10,403 nucleotides of DNA from Candidatus Jordarchaeia archaeon. GTDB lineage: Archaea > Asgardarchaeota > Jordiarchaeia > Jordiarchaeales > Freyrarchaeaceae. A model generated the notes under the pieces. That model saw nothing but the letters and a program-made list of their open reading frames with translations, did no database searches and was not told the origin of the DNA. Of this stretch, positions 1 to 6,159 are shown in pieces; positions within the stretch are counted from its first letter, which is position 1, and each line of letters opens with the position of its first letter. The stretch lies in assembly GCA_018383835.1 (NCBI GenBank), contig JAHAWR010000051.1:1-10403 (forward strand), in the 5' to 3' direction. A program made the translations under genes and the position numbers.

Positions 1-34
1 TTCATATTTTAGTTATATATAATATTACGATAAA

Positions 35-45
35 GTATATATTTA
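35..45 (+). promoter_or_regulatory. TATA box of the MtdB-like gene
   Basis: The AT-rich run GTATATATTTA has its centre about 39 bases before ATG 79. With the usual archaeal distance of ~25 bp, transcription would begin near 65, giving a ~14-base leader that contains GGGGTGA. A second AT-rich run at 12-23 is an alternative. Confidence 0.5.
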
Positions 46-78
46 GTTTTGTTCTTCTTGTGTAGCGGGGTGATTGAG

Positions 79-1737
79 ATGGAAGTGTTGGAGTTAAAGA
101 AGCCCAGCAGGAAACTTACAGTGATGGTGGTTGAGAAGGAGTACGACGAAACTATCAGGGAACTTGAGGTTGCCAGAAATGGTGAAGTAGAGCTACGGAC
201 TCCCTCACCGGCATTCAAGGAGTTCCTGAAGAAGCTTGTTTCGAGTGCGAAGCCTGACTTCGCAACGGAGGAGCTGGGGGATCGCAGCCCGGAGGGCAAG
301 CTTGAACTTGCAGGAGTCTTCGAGCCTCTAAAGGTTCCATTCTTCACCGTTGACATTGATGAGAATGCAAAAAACTACCTACTTCATGAACTAGACACGC
401 TGAAAGAGAAGCTAAAAGAAACATTGAAAATTTTGAATGAGCTAAAGGAGAAGGGCGGGCGCGAAGCAGACATAGACTACCTGACAGTTTACGCGGGGTA
501 CCTGAATGACGAGTTAAGGGAAAGCACTGAGCGTATCAAGCAAGAGATCAGGCCTGCTTGGATAGTTAAGGGAATATTGGATTCCGCCGAGAAAGTTGCA
601 GGCAGCAAAAAGGAACTAGTCGGGGTTCATATATGCTCCCCCACGCACATAGATGAAGTTGTAAAACTTCTGGAGGCACTCGGTGTTAGAGTGGAGATGG
701 CATCCATGAAAAAGGAATATGTTATTGAAGAGGCTGCGGGCGGTAACCCGACTTCAATAAAGGTGAAGGTTAAACCTGTCGTGAAAGGAGCTGTAGGAAA
801 GTTCCCGTATATACTATTTTTTCTGACAACCGACGAGATCGCAAGTCCATTTGACATATGCATGGCTTACGACGCGGGATTCGATACAGTTAAGCCATAC
901 GAAGCCGTAACCCCGGAGAAGGCGAAGGTCATAGTTCAGGACGCAATATTTTCACGCGGGACAAAGGGCGTTAAGTACACGTGCTTCTTCGTGAGTGGAA
1001 AAGACATAGACAAAGTGGAGGACGTAGCCGAGGTAGTTAAAAAAACCATGTTCAAGCCCTTCAAGACATCAGTGGTTGTGGACCCGAAGGGGGCCTACAC
1101 CACAGCGGCAGCCATGATAGCTAAGGCGGAGGAAGGCCTACAAAAAGTTAACCTTGGAGAGCTTGCAGGGAAGTCTTGCGCCGTCTTTGGAACGGGCCCG
1201 GTGGGGATAATAGCCGCCGTCTTGCTGTCCAAACTCGGCTGCGACACAGTGATAGCTGAGCCATTCGAGAAGCTGAGTCAGGCATACGTTGACTCAGTCG
1301 TTAACCGGATTAAGGAAAGATATGGAGTCAACGTTAAGGGTGTTTTTGCCCCAACTAAGATCGAAAGGGCAAACATTGTGCAGAACGCGGACGTAGTCTT
1401 CACCGCCGCGGCTGCTGGAGTTAGGGTAATCGACGTCTCGATAATCGAGAAGCTAAGGAAATCCACCCTGTTCGTGGATATAAACGCCGTTCCGCCATCT
1501 GGAGTTGAGGGTGTAGAATCTAAAGACGACATGAAAGAAATAAGGCAGGGCATATATGGCATCGGCTCACTGGCCGTAGGAGACTTAAAGTACAAGGTTG
1601 AAATGGAAATGCTGCAGGATGCTAGGGTAAGCGGTGATGGCTTCTACGAGTACAGTTACGCACTTGAGAAGGCGCGGGAGATTCTTAAAAGGAAAGTGGA
1701 GCTTGTACCAGCGTTCACCATAACAGTTTCACGTTAA
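79..1737 (+). CDS. MtdA/MtdB-type methylene-H4MPT dehydrogenase with unknown N-terminal domain
   Basis: The C-terminal part, residues ~243-540, resembles methylene-tetrahydromethanopterin dehydrogenases of the MtdA/MtdB family, which interconvert methylene- and methenyl-H4MPT with a pyridine nucleotide in the cytoplasm. Visible marks are SPFDICMAYDAG (256-267), VTPEKA (278-283), AIFSRG (289-294), a TTAAA stretch (341-345), the Rossmann loop GTGPVG (371-376) and GIGSLAVGDLK (494-504). MtdB is about 300 residues, so the first ~240 are extra. They hold a charged, probably coiled-coil stretch (~100-160) and a small alpha/beta-looking segment (~179-215) that I cannot assign. After the second Rossmann strand comes AEP (393-395), an acidic residue where NADP enzymes usually carry a basic one, so NAD use is plausible (inference). 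I chose ATG 79 because GGGGTGA (67-73) precedes it. An in-frame TTG at 49 lies before the likely transcription start. The stop overlaps the opposing gene by four bases. Confidence 0.85.
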   Translation: MEVLELKKPSRKLTVMVVEKEYDETIRELEVARNGEVELRTPSPAFKEFLKKLVSSAKPDFATEELGDRSPEGKLELAGVFEPLKVPFFTVDIDENAKNYLLHELDTLKEKLKETLKILNELKEKGGREADIDYLTVYAGYLNDELRESTERIKQEIRPAWIVKGILDSAEKVAGSKKELVGVHICSPTHIDEVVKLLEALGVRVEMASMKKEYVIEEAAGGNPTSIKVKVKPVVKGAVGKFPYILFFLTTDEIASPFDICMAYDAGFDTVKPYEAVTPEKAKVIVQDAIFSRGTKGVKYTCFFVSGKDIDKVEDVAEVVKKTMFKPFKTSVVVDPKGAYTTAAAMIAKAEEGLQKVNLGELAGKSCAVFGTGPVGIIAAVLLSKLGCDTVIAEPFEKLSQAYVDSVVNRIKERYGVNVKGVFAPTKIERANIVQNADVVFTAAAAGVRVIDVSIIEKLRKSTLFVDINAVPPSGVEGVESKDDMKEIRQGIYGIGSLAVGDLKYKVEMEMLQDARVSGDGFYEYSYALEKAREILKRKVELVPAFTITVSR

Positions 1738-2741
1738 CGAAAACTTCTATCTATTACTATTTCAGCTATATCCACCGCGTACTCCCCTATTTTTTCTATC
1801 GATTTTTGTATCGAACATATGGCGCACCCCACATAGGGGTCTGTTTCACTTATCAGTTCCTCTGAAACTTTAAGCGACTTCTCCTGCAATTCACGCCACT
1901 TTTCATCTATGATCAAGTTTGCTATACTTAACTCCTCCGAGAAGAATGACTTGACGGCTGCGTCGTACATCTCCAACGAGAGTCTTCCAAGGTTTGCGAG
2001 TAGAGCTACCATGCTCGCAGCCATTTTTTTGTTCCCCCCACGTAGAAGTATGTAGGTTCTAGCTATCTCTGAAGCACAGTCGGCGGTGTGCTCTATTTTG
2101 CTAACCAGTGTTTGGTAGTCCAAGCAATCTATAGCTTCTACGCTCAACTTCTCTGCAAGCAACGGGTCTTGCACGGCCTTCTTCAGCACTCTCAAAAGGA
2201 AAAAGGAAAAGTGATCCACATCGTCATCAAGCGTGTAAACAGACCTAGCGACGTCTAAAGCATCCTCCTCTAACGCCTTAATGATGCTTTCACACATAGA
2301 GTACGCCACCGAGTGCATGCGCCTAACGCTCATGTTTAATGAAACCTTGGCTTCATCTAAAGACGCTTCAAGGTACATGTATTTAGAAGTCGACTCCATA
2401 ATCCTAAGGTACAGCATTCTCGCCACTTTTCGTATCCCCTTCTGCTGGGAGGGGGACAAGATTCCATCAGACTTGACTACGATACTCCTGCAACCATTCA
2501 GGTAACACGCTATTATCTTTCTAGCGAGCGACGTGAACTGCTCGCTACCAGTAACTGTAATCTCAACATGCTTGTCCTCCTTCTCCGAGAGGAAGACGGG
2601 AGACAAAACCAGTGAGCCGTCCCGCCTAACAGACAGCGAAACAGCGTCCCCCTTCTTTAACTTGTGAAACTCAAGCCACTCCTTAGGGAGAGAAACGACT
2701 AAAGAGGAGCGGCCAAGCGATATTATTCTTCGAACATCCAT
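1734..2741 (-). CDS. PhoU-family regulator with N-terminal AbrB-like domain
   Basis: This 335-residue protein has the archaeal PhoU architecture. An N-terminal SpoVT/AbrB-like swapped-hairpin DNA-binding domain (residues ~1-48, with GRSSLVVSLPKEWL at 10-23 and LKKGD at 28-32) is followed by two helical PhoU repeats (~130-335). Acidic motifs typical of PhoU metal sites are LDDDVDHF (171-178) and EKIGEYAVDIAE (316-327). PhoU proteins modulate phosphate uptake and signalling; the AbrB domain suggests direct DNA binding in archaea. No pst transporter or phosphate gene lies beside it, so its target is not shown here. The start is ATG 2741, not the in-frame ATG at 2771: GGGTGAT sits just upstream of 2741, and 2771 falls next to the TATA box. 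It converges on the MtdB-like gene and shares the palindrome TTAA (1734-1737) with its stop. Confidence 0.88.
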   Translation of the reverse strand: MDVRRIISLGRSSLVVSLPKEWLEFHKLKKGDAVSLSVRRDGSLVLSPVFLSEKEDKHVEITVTGSEQFTSLARKIIACYLNGCRSIVVKSDGILSPSQQKGIRKVARMLYLRIMESTSKYMYLEASLDEAKVSLNMSVRRMHSVAYSMCESIIKALEEDALDVARSVYTLDDDVDHFSFFLLRVLKKAVQDPLLAEKLSVEAIDCLDYQTLVSKIEHTADCASEIARTYILLRGGNKKMAASMVALLANLGRLSLEMYDAAVKSFFSEELSIANLIIDEKWRELQEKSLKVSEELISETDPYVGCAICSIQKSIEKIGEYAVDIAEIVIDRSFR

Positions 2742-2775
2742 CAAAATCACCCTTAAAATATACGTGGCCACGAGA

Positions 2776-2788
2776 ATATATATTTATT
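2776..2788 (-). promoter_or_regulatory. TATA box of the PhoU-family gene
   Basis: Read on the minus strand this is an AATAAATATATATT-like run whose centre is about 41 bases before ATG 2741. Transcription would start near 2757 and give a short leader with the GGGTGAT ribosome site. It lies in the 128-bp divergent spacer shared with the 2870 gene. Confidence 0.5.
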
Positions 2789-2869
2789 AATACCATTTCA
2801 TTGTACTTAACTTGCCCTGGCGAGTCAAAGAATCTATTTTTATGGTGTGCTCGTGGTAGGTGACAAGCT

Positions 2870-3274
2870 ATGCGCGTTTACTTATCCGCCCCCCTATTCT
2901 GCGACGCTGAACGGACATTTAACGAAGTGGTTGCCGCAGCGCTTCGTGAAGCAGGGTTTGAAGTTTGGCTCCCTCAGAAGCTCCCACTTATTAAGAGCGG
3001 ATCCGACGAAGAGAAGAGATCCATCTATTTGTCAAATATTTCGGTGCTTAGAGACTGCGACGTGGTTGTCGCAGTACTAGATGGCGTCGATGTGGACAGC
3101 GGCGTTGCATTCGAAATAGGCTACGCAACAGCACTAGGAAAACCCGTAATCGGACTAAAAACAGATCACCGAACATTCTCTAAAATGGAGGAGGTCAACC
3201 TGATGCTGGAAGTTTCAATCAGAACCATATGTAGAACTATCAGTGAACTCGTTGAGTCATTAACGAAAGTTTAA
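2870..3274 (+). CDS. Nucleoside 2-deoxyribosyltransferase-family protein
   Basis: This 134-residue protein fits the nucleoside 2-deoxyribosyltransferase / RCL superfamily, which cleaves or transfers the N-glycosidic bond of deoxynucleosides or their 5'-phosphates. Motifs in order are the N-terminal strand VYLSAPLF (3-10), the acidic strand CDVVVAVLDG (63-72), then DVDSGVAFEIGYA (74-86), where Glu82 would be the nucleophile, GKPVIG (90-95) and NLML (110-113) near the C terminus. The length is normal for the family. The start ATG 2870 is set by GGTGA at 2859-2863, six bases upstream. Whether it is a transferase or a 5'-monophosphate N-hydrolase cannot be decided from sequence alone; either role would be nucleotide salvage or clean-up. 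A T-rich tract follows the stop, so it is probably transcribed alone. Confidence 0.85.
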   Translation: MRVYLSAPLFCDAERTFNEVVAAALREAGFEVWLPQKLPLIKSGSDEEKRSIYLSNISVLRDCDVVVAVLDGVDVDSGVAFEIGYATALGKPVIGLKTDHRTFSKMEEVNLMLEVSIRTICRTISELVESLTKV

Positions 3275-3289
3275 TTTTCTTTTTCTTTC
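3275..3289 (+). terminator. T-tract terminator after the deoxyribosyltransferase gene
   Basis: Immediately after the stop codon is TTTTCTTTTTCTTT, a pyrimidine tract of the kind that ends archaeal transcripts without a hairpin. Confidence 0.5.
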
Positions 3290-3305
3290 CGGTCTTGATC
3301 CAAGA

Positions 3306-3315
3306 GTTTATATTG
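3306..3315 (+). promoter_or_regulatory. Probable TATA box of the acyl-CoA dehydrogenase gene
   Basis: GTTTATATTG lies about 50 bases before GTG 3361, predicting a start near 3337 and a ~24-base leader with GGAGGG. A second AT-rich stretch, TTATTTAAAC (3319-3328), is closer and would leave almost no leader before the ribosome site. Confidence 0.35.
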
Positions 3316-3360
3316 TTTATTATTTAAACTATGGTTTAGAGCCGCTTGGGAGGGAATAAA

Positions 3361-4527
3361 GTGGTTGATTTCCAGCTCTCTGAAGAACAGATTGCACTAC
3401 GCGAAAAAGCCCGAATTTTTGCTCTTGAAAATGTTTACCCCGCCGCTCCATATTACGACAAGACCGGAGAATTTCCAATGGAAGTGATTAAGAAAGCGCA
3501 CAAAGAAGGACTCATGAACCTCGGCATACCAAAAGAATACGGTGGCTCCGGATATGGTGTCCTCGAGTCCGTCCTAGTTGTTGAAGAGATGGCGGCAGCT
3601 TGTGCTGGGATGGCTACAACCATCTATGCTAATGATCTAGGGGCAGAGCCGATAATCCTCATGGGAACAGACGAACAGAAACGCCGTTTTCTAACCCCTC
3701 TGACAAAAGATCCCTTGTTAATATCATTCGCTACCACAGAGCCGGGGATGGGCTCAGACGTTGCGGGCATAAGAACAACGTGTGAACGCGACGGAGACGA
3801 ATACGTTCTCAATGGCAGCAAGATGTTCATAACTAACGGAAACCACGCCGACTTCATTGTAATATTCGCACGGCTCAAAGGAACAAGGCGGCATGAGGGA
3901 ATCTGCGCATTCGTAGTTCCACGCGACACGGAAGGACTAAAAACGTATGGTCCCCTCAAGAAACTCGGACATAAAGCATCAGACACAGCAACAATAGTTC
4001 TTAAAGACGCTCGGGTACCCGCCGAAAACAGAATAGGTCCCGAAGGAAGCGGATTCATGCTAGCAATGATGACCTTCATGCACACGAGACCAGCAATAGG
4101 TGCAATGGCGACAGGACTAGCACGCTCAGCCATGGAATACGCGATAAACTACGCTAAACAACGGGAAGCTTTCGAAAAGAAACTTTACGAGTTCCAAGCG
4201 ATCCAGCACATGATAGCCGACATGTACGTCCGCATAGAGGCGATGAGGCTTTTAACTTGGAAGGCGGCATGGCTTCTTGACCGAGGAGAAAACGCCTGGA
4301 TAGCTGCCAGTGTAGCTAAACTCGTCAGCTCGGAGGACGCCATGAAAATAGTTACAGACGCCCTTCAAATCTATGGGGGAAGAGGATACCTTGAAAGTTA
4401 CAAAATAGCAAAGCTCTTCCGAGACGCGAAACTCTACCAGATTTACGAAGGCACCTCCCAAATACAAAGACACATAATCTCACGCTACCTCTTCAAAGAA
4501 TACCAAACGATAATGAAAGACTTCTAG
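3361..4527 (+). CDS. Acyl-CoA dehydrogenase
   Basis: This 388-residue flavoprotein oxidises acyl-CoA to trans-2-enoyl-CoA, passing electrons to an electron-transfer flavoprotein. All family landmarks are present: the N-terminal helical domain opening VDFQLSEEQ; the FAD/substrate motif FATTEPGMGSDVAGI (123-137); KMFITNG (154-160); RPAIGAMATGLA (243-254); QREAF with FQAIQHMIADM (267-288); YGGRGY (338-343); and IYEGTSQIQ (361-369), where Glu363 is in the position of the catalytic base of medium- and short-chain enzymes. The usual FG after QR-x-x is FE here, a small departure. The start is GTG 3361, six bases after GGAGGG (3349-3354), although an in-frame TTG exists at 3346. No etfAB, thiolase or hydratase lies next to it, so chain length and pathway (fatty acid, branched amino acid or other acyl-CoA) are not shown. 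Confidence 0.93.
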   Translation: MVDFQLSEEQIALREKARIFALENVYPAAPYYDKTGEFPMEVIKKAHKEGLMNLGIPKEYGGSGYGVLESVLVVEEMAAACAGMATTIYANDLGAEPIILMGTDEQKRRFLTPLTKDPLLISFATTEPGMGSDVAGIRTTCERDGDEYVLNGSKMFITNGNHADFIVIFARLKGTRRHEGICAFVVPRDTEGLKTYGPLKKLGHKASDTATIVLKDARVPAENRIGPEGSGFMLAMMTFMHTRPAIGAMATGLARSAMEYAINYAKQREAFEKKLYEFQAIQHMIADMYVRIEAMRLLTWKAAWLLDRGENAWIAASVAKLVSSEDAMKIVTDALQIYGGRGYLESYKIAKLFRDAKLYQIYEGTSQIQRHIISRYLFKEYQTIMKDF

Positions 4528-4530
4528 ACC

Positions 4531-4540
4531 ATTTTTCTTT
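4531..4540 (+). terminator. T-tract after the acyl-CoA dehydrogenase gene
   Basis: ATTTTTCTTT follows the stop codon by a few bases, with a second T-rich run at ~4549-4558. It lies in the 75-bp spacer between this gene and the convergent rubredoxin. Confidence 0.4.
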
Positions 4541-4563
4541 CTAACCGATTTTCCTTTGCCTTT

Positions 4564-4582
4564 ACAAAAACAAAAATAAAAG
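4564..4582 (-). terminator. T-rich terminator of the rubredoxin gene
   Basis: On the minus strand this reads as T-rich runs (CTTTTATTTTTGTTTTTG) starting about 20 bases past the rubredoxin stop. It is a likely intrinsic archaeal terminator. Confidence 0.4.
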
Positions 4583-4602
4583 AAGATTAGAGAAATCCAC
4601 GC

Positions 4603-4764
4603 TTATTCTAACTTTTCAAACATGTCCTTGCTCGCGCCACAGACTGGGCAAACCCAGTCGTCAGGCAGTTTCTCAAATGGTGTCCCTGGCTTCACGCCCG
4701 AGTCAGGGTCTCCCTTCTTTGGGTCATACACATAGCCGCAAACACTACAACGCCACTTCTCCAT
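4603..4764 (-). CDS. Rubredoxin
   Basis: This short gene encodes 53 residues beginning MEKWRCSVCGYVYDP, the normal rubredoxin length. A single iron is bound by two CxxCG motifs: Cys6/Cys9 (CSVCG) and Cys39/Cys42 (CPVCG). Between them are the conserved YVYD, GVKPGTPFEKLPDDWVCP-type core residues (Tyr11, Tyr13, Phe30, Leu33, Pro34, Asp36, Trp37). Rubredoxins are small cytoplasmic one-electron carriers; in anaerobes they feed rubrerythrin and other peroxide or oxygen reductases, and a rubrerythrin is encoded under 1 kb away. ATG 4764 is preceded by GGGGGAG at a 4-base spacing. It has its own promoter and terminator, so it is a single-gene unit convergent with the acyl-CoA dehydrogenase. Confidence 0.96.
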   Translation of the reverse strand: MEKWRCSVCGYVYDPKKGDPDSGVKPGTPFEKLPDDWVCPVCGASKDMFEKLE

Positions 4765-4808
4765 TCTGCTCCCCCATATACTCGGCTACTTCGTTACGTT
4801 CAGTTTAT

Positions 4809-4816
4809 CTTTTATA
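4809..4816 (-). promoter_or_regulatory. TATA box of rubredoxin
   Basis: On the minus strand this is TATAAAAG, a near-ideal archaeal TATA box, about 49 bases before ATG 4764. It predicts a start near 4788 and a ~24-base leader containing GGGGGAG. Confidence 0.6.
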
Positions 4817-5051
4817 CTATTTAATGTTGTTGCTAGCTGACCGATTTTTAAGGTATTCGTGTAGACGCAAGCCAGCTTATTCACTTGTAGCCACACGATA
4901 TTAAAAGCTCACAGTAACTAGTGGCTGAAAAACCATTGTATGTTGAGCGATGAATGCTGGAAGACCCACTAAACTTTCAGATATAGGAAGAGAAGTTAAA
5001 AATGAAGCTCTGAGAACTTAGCATTGACACACGTTAAGTCTCCATCTTTTG
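4817..5051. other. Non-coding stretch between rubredoxin promoter and Lrp gene
   Basis: I see no supported gene here. Both strands are broken by stops and no tRNA fold is apparent. An imperfect C/D-box-like pair (GCGATGA at 4947-4953, CTGA at 5010-5013) exists, but no properly spaced internal boxes. It probably holds the 3' end of the Lrp transcript and upstream sequence of the rubredoxin promoter. Confidence 0.4.
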
Positions 5052-5474
5052 TCACTTCACTTTTTCGAGTATTATAGCTGGGCAGATCCTTGTGACTTCA
5101 CATGTAGATTCAAGTTTCTTGCAGAATTCGATTAGCTCATTGGCATTTCTAAACCAGCACTCGATTAGGATCATGTGATCCCCGCTTGTAGCATAAACGC
5201 TTGCTGTTTCCTTCATGCCTTTTAGTTTCTCGAGCACCACCAGATAATTTTCAGGCTTTGTGTCTAAGCCTATTAGCGCGTTTACTTCAAACCCCAGCTT
5301 TCGAAGATCAACATCGATAGTATACTTTTTTATTACTCCGTCGCTCTCGAGCTTTTTCACCCTTTTTCTGACGGCTGCTTCGCTTACACCCAGTGCTTCT
5401 GCCATTCTGAGGAAAGGCGTCCTCGCGTTCTCCCTGAGAATCTCTATTAATTTTAGATTCGAAATTCGAACCAT
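5052..5474 (-). CDS. Lrp/AsnC-family transcriptional regulator
   Basis: This 140-residue protein has the usual two domains. Residues ~5-50 form the winged helix-turn-helix (RTPFLRMAEALGVSEAAVRKR at 18-38, then VKKLESDGVIKKY at 39-51). Residues ~65-138 form the RAM/AsnC effector-binding sandwich, with the typical SGDHMILIE stretch (97-105). Such proteins act as dimers or octamers and switch on binding an amino acid or other small ligand. It faces rubrerythrin across only 58 bp, so the two promoters overlap and it is likely to control rubrerythrin, itself, or both (inference). ATG 5474 has no ribosome site in front of it, only AT-rich sequence, so the mRNA may be leaderless. A doubled TTCGAA site overlaps its first codons. 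Confidence 0.92.
   Translation of the reverse strand: MVRISNLKLIEILRENARTPFLRMAEALGVSEAAVRKRVKKLESDGVIKKYTIDVDLRKLGFEVNALIGLDTKPENYLVVLEKLKGMKETASVYATSGDHMILIECWFRNANELIEFCKKLESTCEVTRICPAIILEKVK
5458..5470. promoter_or_regulatory. Tandem TTCGAA palindromes, candidate operator
   Basis: Two copies of the palindrome TTCGAA (5458-5463 and 5465-5470) sit one base apart in the first codons of the Lrp gene, just upstream of the rubrerythrin TATA box. Lrp-type regulators bind short imperfect palindromes near their own promoters, so this is a reasonable operator candidate. It is also coding sequence, so chance is possible. Confidence 0.3.
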
Positions 5475-5475
5475 A

Positions 5476-5486
5476 AAATATATTAA
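5476..5486 (+). promoter_or_regulatory. TATA box of rubrerythrin
   Basis: AAATATATTAA lies about 52 bases before ATG 5533, directly against the start codon of the divergent Lrp gene. It predicts transcription from ~5508 and a ~25-base leader that includes the strong AGGAGGG ribosome site. Confidence 0.5.
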
Positions 5487-5532
5487 TTTGAATAATAGTA
5501 ATAAGCTTATCGCACTAAAAAGGAGGGTTCGT

Positions 5533-6117
5533 ATGAAAGAGACGCTTGAAGTGCTGGTTAAGGCGTTTATAGGCGAGAGCCAAGCGCGAAACCGCTACTC
5601 ATTCTACGCGAAGAAAGCCAAAGAGGAGGGGTACGAGCAGATAGCAGAAGTTTTCCTGATAACTGCCGAGAACGAAAAGGAGCATGCGAGCAACCTCTTC
5701 AAGCTCATCAACGAGCTGAGAAAAAGGAGTAGCGAGAAACTCGATGAGATCAAAGTGGAGGCGGCGGCTCCCCTAATACTCGGCAATACTGTTGAGAATC
5801 TGAAGGCAGCTATTGCGGGAGAAAATTATGAGCACACAAAAATGTATCCTGAGTTTGCGAGCATCGCGGAAAAAGAAGGGTTCCCTGATATCGCGAAAAG
5901 ACTTAGGGCGATAGCCAAGGCGGAGGAGCATCACGAGGAAAGGTACAGGAAAATACTTACGCAGGTGGAAGCTGGAACAGTCTTCAAGAAGAGAGAAGAA
6001 GTCTGGTGGGTTTGCCGGGAGTGCGGTTACATTCACTATGGTGTAGAGCCTCCAGAAGAGTGTCCTTCATGTGGTCACCCAAGAAGCTACTTCCAACTCA
6101 AATGTGAAGAATACTAA
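5533..6117 (+). CDS. Rubrerythrin
   Basis: This 194-residue protein reduces hydrogen peroxide to water at a di-iron centre, drawing electrons through a rubredoxin-like domain; it is a cytoplasmic defence protein of anaerobes. The four-helix domain (~1-145) shows the expected iron ligands: Glu15 in GESQARNRY, Glu48 and His51 in EKEH, Glu97 and Glu100 in GENYE, and Glu131 and His134 in EEHH. The C-terminal domain (~158-194) carries Cys161/Cys164 (CREC) and Cys177/Cys180 (CPSC) for the single iron. The domain order and length are those of classical rubrerythrin. ATG 5533 is chosen because AGGAGGG (5521-5527) precedes it by five bases; the frame is open further upstream, but that part is antisense to the Lrp gene. 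Rubredoxin at 4603-4764 is the likely electron donor. Confidence 0.96.
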   Translation: MKETLEVLVKAFIGESQARNRYSFYAKKAKEEGYEQIAEVFLITAENEKEHASNLFKLINELRKRSSEKLDEIKVEAAAPLILGNTVENLKAAIAGENYEHTKMYPEFASIAEKEGFPDIAKRLRAIAKAEEHHEERYRKILTQVEAGTVFKKREEVWWVCRECGYIHYGVEPPEECPSCGHPRSYFQLKCEEY

Positions 6118-6140
6118 AGTGTAAGCGTGAAAAGTGGCTC

Positions 6141-6159
6141 AATTTTTCTTCTTCCATTT
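6141..6159 (+). terminator. T-rich terminator after rubrerythrin
   Basis: The 42-bp spacer between the converging rubrerythrin and nadX genes contains TTTTTCTTCTTCC followed by another T run, suited to end the rubrerythrin transcript. Confidence 0.4.

Noticed and set aside
49..78. TTG 49 as start of the MtdB-like gene
   Set aside because: It lies just after the TATA box and before the predicted transcript start; ATG 79 has a good ribosome site.
3624..4133. A long frame antisense to the acyl-CoA dehydrogenase
   Set aside because: It is a shadow of a clear family member on the other strand, with no recognisable motif and no start signal.
4947..5013. Possible C/D-box guide RNA (GCGATGA ... CTGA)
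   Set aside because: The C box has a mismatch, the internal C'/D' pair is not in a workable position, and no terminal stem is seen.
5260..5532. An upstream extension of the rubrerythrin frame beginning at 5260
   Set aside because: It runs antisense through the Lrp gene, has no ribosome site, and rubrerythrins start like the ATG at 5533, which has AGGAGGG before it.
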